DNA from: an uncultured Collinsella sp.
GTDB taxonomy: Bacteria > Actinomycetota > Coriobacteriia > Coriobacteriales > Coriobacteriaceae
Reading direction: 5' to 3'
Assembly: GCA_934654515.1 (NCBI GenBank)
Contig: CAKUGA010000019.1
Span: forward strand, 1-22,139
DNA length: 22,139 bases
Position 1 is the first letter of the stretch. Each line of letters begins with the position of its first letter. The position numbers and the translations under genes were made by a program. The notes beneath the pieces are model-generated. The model made no database searches. It was not told the DNA's origin and was given only the letters and a program-made list of their open reading frames with translations. Positions 14,795 through 22,139 of this stretch are shown piece after piece.

Positions 14795-17385
14795 TGCCCA
14801 CAAAGGGTAACGGGGCCAAGGACGCCGCTGGGGGCGATGGGCTCGGTGAGGGCGAAAATGTCGGGAATCGCATGGTCGAGTGTGTTGATGGCGTCGATGG
14901 TGAGTTCGTGCGTGCCGGCGGCAAGCGGGCCGGCGGCAAAGCGGTAGGGCGGGCAGATACGCGTGCCGAGCGAGTGCCCGTCGAGCGTGAGCGTCGCGAC
15001 TTCGTAGACATCACCCAGGTCAATGGCGGTGTCGGCGAGGTCATCGGCCAGCTCGAATGACGTGCGGTAACGGTATGTGCCGCAGGTGCCGGCGAACTGC
15101 TCGGCCGTGAGGTCGCACAGGTGCTCGAGCTTTTGCGGCTCGCCAAAGGCCCCGTCGCCTCCGGCGGGGGAGAGGGCGACGGTCCAGGGACCGTCGATAT
15201 CGAGGGCGGGCGCACCATCCGCGCTTCCGCTCGTGTCCGCGCTGCTATTGGATTCGACTTCGCCGTTTGCTCCCAGAACAACAATGCAGCTCTCGAAGGG
15301 CTCCAGCTCCAGCGCACTGTCAAACGCAACGGGATCGGTACCGTTCAGCAGGTCGAGACGCGTGCCGCGCAGGCGCTCGCCTCGAGCAAGTGCAACCGTG
15401 CAGCGAATGCTCTCACGCGGATGCTCGTTGACTAGCATCACATAGGTCTCGCCCGCGCGCTCATAGCGTAGTGCGCGCAGCCAGGGCTGAGGCGTGCCGG
15501 TCACAACGGCCTGCAGTCCCGCGGCTGCCAGCACGTCCGCCACGCCGGCAAGCGGCGTCGCCGTAAGCCCGTCCAGCTCGGCCGCGCCATCCGCGTCATA
15601 GAGCGCACTCGGCACCTTGTCGACGGCAAGCACCATAACGCCCGCGGCCATCATGCGTCTCGCCGCCTCCGCCGTAGCAGCGCCAATAAACGAGGCTCCG
15701 GGCAGAACAAACGCCTGATAACGGCAGCCGTTAACGGCAAACGTTCCATCGGCAATCGAAACCTTGTAACGCCCCTCATCCTCAAAAGCCTCTGCCGGCA
15801 CAAAATCGAAGTCAATCTGCGCTCGTGTGAGCTCGGCTGCTACGCGCTCAACGGGCATGGCGTCGCCGGCCCATTCGGCATCGGCATGGTACAGGATGGT
15901 GACGGGACGCGCGGCGTTGCCTCCCGAAAGGAGCGTCGCCGTGCGATTCATATAGCGCATGAGCTGGCCAAAGTGCGGCCATTGCGGGTTGTTGCCGTGT
16001 GCGTAAAAATGCGGTGGGCAGTCCCAATCGGGGAAGGGGGCCATACTAAACGCGTGTGGCGTAAACCAGTTAATACCGCGGACGAGCATATGGTCGGCAA
16101 TCCATTTCATCTCGCGCAGACCCTCGTGCCAGCCAAAGGCGCCAAAGACCTCGGCCATGCAACGCCCCTGCTTTTTGGGGTCGAGGCGCGCGGCCGAAGA
16201 GCCCAGCTTGGCAAGCGCGTACGTAAAGAACTCCATGTTCCACGCGCCGTGGAAATAGCTGTAGTGCCCACGGTCGACGCCGGGGACGAGCTGATTGATG
16301 ACAACATCGATGCCCGCCATGTCCTGCCCCGCGACCGCGCGGAAGTAGTGCCCCGCGCCCTGGCCCAGACGTGTGTGGCAACTCTTGTCCTCGATCACAT
16401 GTCCAATGTGCATAACGCCGTGCGCGCGGCACCAGTCGCCGATCTGCTCGTCAAAGCACGCGCGGTAGAGCTGCGTGGCAAGGTCCATATAGGCGTGGCG
16501 GGTCCGGGCGCCGTCCGCCTCGCGCGTCCAAAGGCCGTGCAACTTGGCAAGCCAATTCGCGCCAAGCGCATCGTGCAGGCGGTGGGCAAGCTCGTCCGAC
16601 CACGGCAGCGCTAGGTCACCTCGCCCGATAAAGCTACTGGTAGAAGCATCGTCAAGCGTGGTGCCCTTCTCGTTCATAAAGCCGGGCTCGTCGGTAAAGA
16701 AGCCCAAGACGGTCTTGCCGAACTCGTCGCCCAGATGCTCAAACGTGGGCTCGTAGACGGCATCGATCAGCACGCGGCACGAGGCGGCGTCGACCATGTT
16801 GATGTACTCGTCGCGAAAGCCGGTCTTTTGGCTGGTGACGTAGAGCTCAATCGTGGTAACGCCGGCGGGAGCGTCAAAACGGAGGCGGGTAGGGGTGCCG
16901 TCGTCGGCATGCTCAACAGCAAGCGCAAGATCGAGCGGCATACCGGCGGCGTCAAAAGCCGCTGCGCCCACAAAGCGCTCCGTGGGATCCATGAGATTGC
17001 CGAGCTTGATAGTCGTGGACGGCTGAGGACCGACAACCGTTATCGTGCGATGCTTGAGCACGGTCTTCTTGAGCGCGAGATCGACGCCCTCGCCTTCGAG
17101 CGCGCCATTGGCATAGCCCGTGGGGAAGTGCGCGTCGTCGAGCAGCCAGATCTTCAGCCCCAGGCGCTTGCACTCGTCGATAATAAACCGCAGGTCGGAC
17201 CACCAGCCGTCGCGACAAAAATCGGGATGCGTGCGCGACTCGAGGCAGACTTCGCGGATATCCGCGCCGGCAATCTGCTCCAAATACTCGGTAATCGTCT
17301 CGCGCACCTCGCCCTTAAGCCACAAGAACGGAAGCACATGGTTGTCGTAGGTGCCGCCAAGCACCTGCTCAAAATACGCCGCCAT
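14779..17385 (-). CDS. Large glycoside hydrolase, GH106-like (alpha-L-rhamnosidase family relative)
   Basis: The protein has 868 residues. The N-terminal catalytic part includes FLWLKGEVRETITEYLEQI, IWLLDDAHFPTGYANG and VLGFFTDEPGF. A later stretch, HFGQLMRYMNRTATLLSGG, is followed by a segment resembling a glutamine-amidotransferase-like domain (VTILYHADAEWAGD) near residues 500-640. The last ~150 residues form a jelly-roll sugar-binding domain like that in GH2/GH106 enzymes (IDLGDVYEVATLTLDG). Family assignment is by resemblance and is not certain; catalytic residues cannot be fixed by eye. There is no signal peptide, so it probably acts on imported oligosaccharides. The start has GGAGGAG upstream. 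It is divergent from an AraC regulator, a typical activator-target pair. Its stop codon lies within a repeat element. Confidence 0.7.
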   Translation of the reverse strand: MAAYFEQVLGGTYDNHVLPFLWLKGEVRETITEYLEQIAGADIREVCLESRTHPDFCRDGWWSDLRFIIDECKRLGLKIWLLDDAHFPTGYANGALEGEGVDLALKKTVLKHRTITVVGPQPSTTIKLGNLMDPTERFVGAAAFDAAGMPLDLALAVEHADDGTPTRLRFDAPAGVTTIELYVTSQKTGFRDEYINMVDAASCRVLIDAVYEPTFEHLGDEFGKTVLGFFTDEPGFMNEKGTTLDDASTSSFIGRGDLALPWSDELAHRLHDALGANWLAKLHGLWTREADGARTRHAYMDLATQLYRACFDEQIGDWCRAHGVMHIGHVIEDKSCHTRLGQGAGHYFRAVAGQDMAGIDVVINQLVPGVDRGHYSYFHGAWNMEFFTYALAKLGSSAARLDPKKQGRCMAEVFGAFGWHEGLREMKWIADHMLVRGINWFTPHAFSMAPFPDWDCPPHFYAHGNNPQWPHFGQLMRYMNRTATLLSGGNAARPVTILYHADAEWAGDAMPVERVAAELTRAQIDFDFVPAEAFEDEGRYKVSIADGTFAVNGCRYQAFVLPGASFIGAATAEAARRMMAAGVMVLAVDKVPSALYDADGAAELDGLTATPLAGVADVLAAAGLQAVVTGTPQPWLRALRYERAGETYVMLVNEHPRESIRCTVALARGERLRGTRLDLLNGTDPVAFDSALELEPFESCIVVLGANGEVESNSSADTSGSADGAPALDIDGPWTVALSPAGGDGAFGEPQKLEHLCDLTAEQFAGTCGTYRYRTSFELADDLADTAIDLGDVYEVATLTLDGHSLGTRICPPYRFAAGPLAAGTHELTIDAINTLDHAIPDIFALTEPIAPSGVLGPVTLCGQNLPK

Positions 17386-17501
17386 ATACGCTCCTCCAAA
17401 ATCAACCTTTCAAACCCATTGACGCCAGAGTACGCCGAGCGCGCCGTCCTGCTAATATCAAAACCACGGCAGAATATGACCGAATCAACGATGGTGGTGC
17501 T

Positions 17502-18509
17502 ATGGATATCGCATGTTTGGACAGCCTTCTACTCGAGCTGACCGACAGCGAGCGAGCCTATCACGCGGGTGCCCATTACGACTGGGGCGATGCACTCGGT
17601 CAAACTAATCAAGCAGATGTCGATGGTCGGCATATCCGTAAAATCGGCAACCCGACGCTCATCCTGCACCAAGAGGGCATGCCCGAGGGCCTATCGATTG
17701 TGCGCAACTCGCGCTTCAATCCTGTGCCGGAACACGTGCATGATTATGTCGAAATCAGCTATGTCTATCGAGGGCGAGCGCCGCAAATCGTTAACGGTGC
17801 GGCGCTCGCGCTTGCTCAAAACGAGGTGCTCCTGCTCGATGCCGCCTGCCCGCATGCCGTAGGCGAGCTCGGCGAGCACGACATTATGCTGAGTGTCATC
17901 ATTTCGCGGCCAATGCTCAGCCGCAGCCTAGAGCAAAGCCTTTCGCCCGCAAGCACGGTCTCGCGGTTCCTGCTCAACGCCCTCAACGATGAAACCGACC
18001 ATCGCGGCCACGTGCATTTCCATACGGGCAGCAGCCGCCGTGTGCGCCGCTATATGCAGGAGATGCTCTGCGAGCGCCTGGAGCCAACACTGGCGAGCCC
18101 CCAGATCGTTTCGAGGCTGTTCGAGCTGCTGCTGGTTGAGCTCATGCAAAGCTACGAAGCCGGCCTGCTGCAAACGGACGCACCCGCGCTGCCCTCGGCG
18201 CAGGTTGCGGCGGCGATGGGCTATATCGAGCGCCATGCTCGCGACTGCACGCTCGATGACCTCGCCCGCCATCTGCACCTGAGTCCCAACTACGCAAGCG
18301 CGCTGCTCAAGCGGCAGACAGGCCGCACGTTTATGCAGCTCGTGCAGGAGAGCCGCTTGGCTTGCGCGGCAACACTTCTCGACGCCGGTGCCACCGCAGA
18401 AGCCGCGGCGCGCGAGGCGGGCTATGCCAACATGAGCTTCTTCTACAAAAAGTTTACCGAGCGCTATGGCTGCACGCCGGCTGCCTATCGTCAGCGTTTG
18501 CCCAGATAA
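17502..18509 (+). CDS. AraC family transcriptional regulator
   Basis: The protein has 335 residues. Residues ~60-150 form an N-terminal cupin-like sensing domain (PVPEHVHDYVEISYVYRG, then ALAQNEVLLLDAACPHAV), which in relatives binds a sugar. The C-terminal ~100 residues have two helix-turn-helix units: CTLDDLARHLHLSPNYASAL and ATAEAAAREAGYANMSFFYK, ending with CTPAAYRQRLPR. It is expected to activate the divergent hydrolase gene through the 116-bp gap between them. The ribosome site before the start is weak (GGTGGTGCT), consistent with low expression. No clear promoter was found in the gap. Confidence 0.92.
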   Translation: MDIACLDSLLLELTDSERAYHAGAHYDWGDALGQTNQADVDGRHIRKIGNPTLILHQEGMPEGLSIVRNSRFNPVPEHVHDYVEISYVYRGRAPQIVNGAALALAQNEVLLLDAACPHAVGELGEHDIMLSVIISRPMLSRSLEQSLSPASTVSRFLLNALNDETDHRGHVHFHTGSSRRVRRYMQEMLCERLEPTLASPQIVSRLFELLLVELMQSYEAGLLQTDAPALPSAQVAAAMGYIERHARDCTLDDLARHLHLSPNYASALLKRQTGRTFMQLVQESRLACAATLLDAGATAEAAAREAGYANMSFFYKKFTERYGCTPAAYRQRLPR

Positions 18510-18543
18510 AACCGACCAAAATAAACCTGTCCCTTTTTGGCAG
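18510..18543. repeat. GGGACAGG hairpin, copy 2
   Basis: CCAAAATAAACCTGTCCC...TTTTTGG (18516-18540) directly follows the AraC stop codon. It has the same orientation relative to its upstream gene as copy 1 has to the hydrolase. The 138 bases from here to the GH1 start show no other recognisable feature. Confidence 0.82.
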
Positions 18544-18639
18544 ATATCAGGAAGTGTCAGGGGCGGGGTGGCGGCAGGCGGCAGGCGCGAAAAGAAGTAT
18601 CGGGTTTGGCGCGCCCGCCCCCGCATGTCTCCCGCGTAG

Positions 18640-20130
<1,491 letters not shown>

Positions 20131-20141
20131 GGGATTTAGGT

Positions 20142-20165
20142 TCCGGCGTTCTACCGAACGCCGGA
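20142..20165 (+). terminator. Hairpin after the GH1 gene
   Basis: TCCGGCGTT-ctaccg-AACGCCGGA, nine perfect pairs, begins 12 bases after the stop. It lacks a T-run, so it may stabilise the mRNA end rather than terminate transcription. Its top resembles P1 of the compound element. Confidence 0.5.
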
Positions 20166-20249
20166 CCGGCCGCCGACTACGCGGCCACCGGCGTTGACGA
20201 CGATGGCATCTGGAACGCCTTTGTGCACTTGGGGCTCATCGAGGGCTAA
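20166..20249 (+). other. Possible remnant of a coding sequence
   Basis: The frame ending at TAA 20247-20249 reads ADYAATGVDDDGIWNAFVHL then GLIEG. It has natural-looking codon use but no start codon or ribosome site. It may be the tail of a lost gene or chance. The remaining gap to the promoter at 20312 shows nothing else. Confidence 0.25.
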
Positions 20250-20311
20250 TCAACAAAACGGCTATCGATGGGACAAAGACGTCGGCGGGGTTTTCGATTC
20301 GACTCCCCACC

Positions 20312-20340
20312 TTAGTTTTTGGTCCATTTGGCACTATAAT
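20312..20340 (+). promoter_or_regulatory. Promoter of the EIIA gene
   Basis: A perfect -10 box TATAAT (20335-20340) has TTAGTT (20312-20317) 17 bases upstream. Transcription should begin near 20347, about 43 bases before the start codon. Confidence 0.65.
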
Positions 20341-20389
20341 CACCATAGGCATGCGCACTACGTTGCGCTTAATCAAGAGGAGAAAACGT

Positions 20390-20926
20390 ATGGGTCTGTT
20401 TGACATGTTCAAGAAGAAGGCTGAGCCCGCGGCTGCCGCTGCTCCGGCCTCCATCTCTGCTTCTGCCGGCGCCGACGTGCTGTGCTCGCCCGTCAAGGGC
20501 AAGGTCATCAAGATGGCCGATGTGCCTGATCCCGTCTTTGGTGGCGAGGTTCTGGGCAAGGGCTGCGCCGTGTGGCCCGAGGACGACCTGGTCTACGCTC
20601 CCTGCGACGGCAAGGTGACCGTCACCATGGGTCACGCTGTGGGCCTGCAGTCCGATAGCGGCATCGAGGTCCTGGTGCACGTTGGCGTCGATACCGTCAA
20701 CATGAACGGCGACGGCTTCGAGGGCTTCGTCAAGGCTGACGATGTCGTGAAGGCTGGCCAGCCCATGCTCAAGATCGACCGCGCCAAGATCGCCGCTGCC
20801 GGTTACAAGGACTGCGTCGTCGTGGCCGTGTCCAACACCGCCGAGTTCGCCGATGTCGAGCTCGCCGTCGAGGCCGACTCCGCTGTCGCCGCCGGCGATG
20901 CTATCGTCAAGGTTGTCCGCAAGTAA
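20390..20926 (+). CDS. crr: PTS stand-alone EIIA(Glc) protein
   Basis: The protein has 178 residues. It carries phosphate from HPr to the EIIB domains of glucose and beta-glucoside transporters. The phosphorylated histidine is His97 in VLVHVGVDTV and the second active-site histidine is His82 in MGHAVGL; their 15-residue spacing matches E. coli Crr. An alanine-rich flexible N-terminus (MGLFDMFKKK, then AEPAAAAAPAS) precedes the domain, again as in Crr, where it binds membrane. AAGAGGAG upstream gives a strong start. As the only EIIA in the window it probably serves the EIIBC at 4144, and perhaps others. Codon use is highly biased to C/G, suggesting high expression. Confidence 0.93.
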   Translation: MGLFDMFKKKAEPAAAAAPASISASAGADVLCSPVKGKVIKMADVPDPVFGGEVLGKGCAVWPEDDLVYAPCDGKVTVTMGHAVGLQSDSGIEVLVHVGVDTVNMNGDGFEGFVKADDVVKAGQPMLKIDRAKIAAAGYKDCVVVAVSNTAEFADVELAVEADSAVAAGDAIVKVVRK

Positions 20927-20951
20927 ATCGCGGCATTCACAGGATGTTTTG

Positions 20952-20982
20952 GGGTGGTCGGATTGTCCGGCCACCCTTTTTT
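20952..20982 (+). terminator. Rho-independent terminator of the EIIA gene
   Basis: GGGTGGtCGG-attgt-CCGgCCACCC followed by TTTTTT, 25 bases after the stop codon. Confidence 0.9.
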
Positions 20983-21161
20983 ATTGCACGGTACCGATGC
21001 GCTTTATTGCACGCTGAGCGGACTCGCAGACCGTTCGGACGCTAAAACGAACCGACCGCGCTTTCGTGCTGTCGGGGGTGTTCATAAGTGGATAGTATGA
21101 GCTTACTTATTACAACGTGCGCCGTGTTGGGAGGCACGGTGCCGCTTATTGGGAGGACAAC

Positions 21162-21719
21162 ATGAAAAAGAAGCTGCTGCTTGCGCCCCTCATGGCCGTC
21201 TTGGTTGCATGCGTGGTCGTGCTTTCCGGTTGCGGAGGCCCCTCGATCGAAGAACTCATCACCGAGGACCTTACGACTCAGTTCGATGAGGTCAAAAACG
21301 GTGGCGACGATTTCCTCTCTGGTCTGGAAGAGGCTTCGGGCGACGAATTCGAGCAGCTGGGCATCGATCCCAAGGAGTATGCCAAGACCTATCTCGAGGG
21401 TTTTGATTACGAGATCGGCGACGTGACGGTCGACGAGGACAAGGGCGTTGCAACCGCAGAGGTCTCCATCACCTGCAAGTCTATGAACAAGATCGTCGAG
21501 GACTTCTCCACCCAGTATCAGGAGAAGGTCGCTGCGCTTGATGCGATGCCTTCCGATGACGAGCTGTACAAGATGGCCGGCCAGGTGATGGTCGATGTGA
21601 CCAAGGCCACCGAGCCCAGGAAGACCACGGTTATCTTCAAGTACACCTGCAACGACGACGGCGAGTGGTCTGCTGACGACTCCGTCAACTCCGAGATGAT
21701 GGATGCGATGCTGAGCTAA
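21162..21719 (+). CDS. Hypothetical lipoprotein
   Basis: The protein has 185 residues. The signal MKKKLLLAPLMAVLVACVVV ends in lipobox LSGC with Cys24, so it is anchored outside the membrane. The mature part is acidic and mostly helical (EELITEDLTTQFDEVKNGGD), then has a beta segment VTVDEDKGVATAEVSITCKS and a C-terminal part KTTVIFKYTCNDDGEWSADD. It resembles small DUF4878/DUF5105-type lipoproteins of Gram-positive bacteria in layout, but a family cannot be assigned by eye. GGGAGGA seven bases before the start fixes it. It is a single gene followed at once by compound element copy B. Confidence 0.82.
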   Translation: MKKKLLLAPLMAVLVACVVVLSGCGGPSIEELITEDLTTQFDEVKNGGDDFLSGLEEASGDEFEQLGIDPKEYAKTYLEGFDYEIGDVTVDEDKGVATAEVSITCKSMNKIVEDFSTQYQEKVAALDAMPSDDELYKMAGQVMVDVTKATEPRKTTVIFKYTCNDDGEWSADDSVNSEMMDAMLS

Positions 21720-21720
21720 C

Positions 21721-21930
21721 TAGTTACGCGGTTCTACGAACCGCGTAACGGCTCGACGCTGCGCGCCGTCCAGGACGACAATTTGTCATTCAAAAGGCGA
21801 GGCATGACCAGAAGGTCAATGCCTCGCCTTTTTCATGCCAACTTGTTCGTTCTGGACGTCGCTCGCTGTCCGTCCTCTACCTGCGGCATTGCCATGGTAG
21901 TCATTGGGGCGGCACTTGGGGACGTTCCTT
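21721..21930. repeat. Compound structured element, copy B
   Basis: P1 TTACGCGGTT-ctacg-AACCGCGTAA (21724-21748). P2 arms around GTCCAGGAC (21768-21776) and GTTCTGGAC (21849-21857), extended by GCGCC and GTCGC. P3 GGCGAGGCAT-GACC-AGAA-GGTC-a-ATGCCTCGCC (21796-21828), followed by TTTTT. Then GCATTGCCATGGTAGTCATT leads into TTGGGGAC repeats at 21916 and 21943. The P3 loop unit is identical to copy A, while the P2 and P3 stem bases differ in paired fashion. The next ~90 bases to the HAD gene hold only further repeat-like sequence. Confidence 0.83.
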
Positions 21931-22019
21931 TTCTGCCGGCAGTTGGGGACACTCCTTTGGTGCGGGGGGTAGTCAAAAAGCCCCGTCCCAAATTAGCTAC
22001 CCGTGGGAGGGATGAGCGG

Positions 22020-22139
22020 TTACTCGCCCAGGATCAGCGTGGCGAGCTCGTCCTGGGTGTCTACCACGTAGTCGGCGCCGGCGGCCTCCAGCTCTGCTCG
22101 GCCGCGGAAGCCCCAGGTGACGCCGGCGCTCTTAAGGCC
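22020..22139 (-). CDS. HAD family hydrolase, phosphoglycolate phosphatase-like (3' end only)
   Basis: Only the last 39 residues are in the window; the gene enters from the right edge. The sequence reads GLKSAGVTWGFRGRAELEAA, then GADYVVDTQDELATLILGE. The GVTWGF segment and the GADYVVDT...EL ending are the usual C-terminus of HAD subfamily IA phosphatases of the Gph/PgmB kind. These remove phosphate from small molecules in the cytoplasm. Its substrate cannot be told from this piece. Confidence 0.8.
   Translation of the reverse strand, partial: GLKSAGVTWGFRGRAELEAAGADYVVDTQDELATLILGE

Noticed and set aside
17386..17501. Promoters in the gap between the glycoside hydrolase and AraC genes
   Set aside because: TTGACG at 17419 and TAATAT at 17453 are 28 bases apart, too far for a standard promoter, and no better pair was seen.

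Overview
The window is about 60% GC. The gene types and the style of the intergenic repeats suggest a gut Coriobacteriia (Actinomycetota), most likely Collinsella. The main clues are a LuxR regulator fused to about 12 membrane helices, a DUF4428 protein, PTS-based beta-glucoside use, and intergenic hairpins with GGGGAC/GGGACAGG cores. This is inferred from style; no marker gene such as rRNA is present.

Layout: (1) 1-2049, minus strand: the 5' part of a DUF4428 zinc-ribbon gene, then a DUF1593 nucleoside-hydrolase-like protein. (2) 2316-7096: a minus-strand alpha/beta hydrolase lies divergent from a PTS EIIBC gene (beta-glucoside type) and a DUF4038 (GH140/apiosidase-like) protein. The 490-bp gap between the divergent genes is full of TAAAC half-sites. 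(3) 7455-8999: a membrane-bound LuxR-type regulator. (4) 9144-12729: a four-gene operon of unknown function (membrane-anchored protein, zinc-ribbon/Q-rich protein, two related lipoproteins), with the same 33-nt hairpin in opposite orientation at each end. (5) 12868-13548: pyrE. (6) 13882-18509: an RpiR/MurR regulator, a large glycoside hydrolase and a divergent AraC regulator. (7) 18682-20926: a GH1 6-phospho-beta-glucosidase and a stand-alone EIIA(Glc). (8) 21162-22139: a small lipoprotein and the 3' end of a HAD phosphatase.

A plausible shared role for most enzyme genes is uptake and breakdown of plant-type glycosides. EIIBC imports and phosphorylates a beta-glucoside using the separate EIIA. 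The GH1 enzyme cleaves the 6-phospho-glucoside. The DUF4038, DUF1593, esterase-like and GH106-like enzymes remove other sugars or ester groups inside the cell, since none has a visible signal peptide. RpiR and AraC regulators give local control.

The most unusual content is between genes. At least six kinds of inverted-repeat elements sit mostly just after stop codons. One is a compound element of about 200 nt, present twice (13549-13777 and 21721-about 21930). It keeps the same three-hairpin layout while the stem sequences change in compensating pairs, which suggests selection on a folded RNA or single-stranded DNA form. No tRNA, rRNA, CRISPR array or transposase gene was seen.
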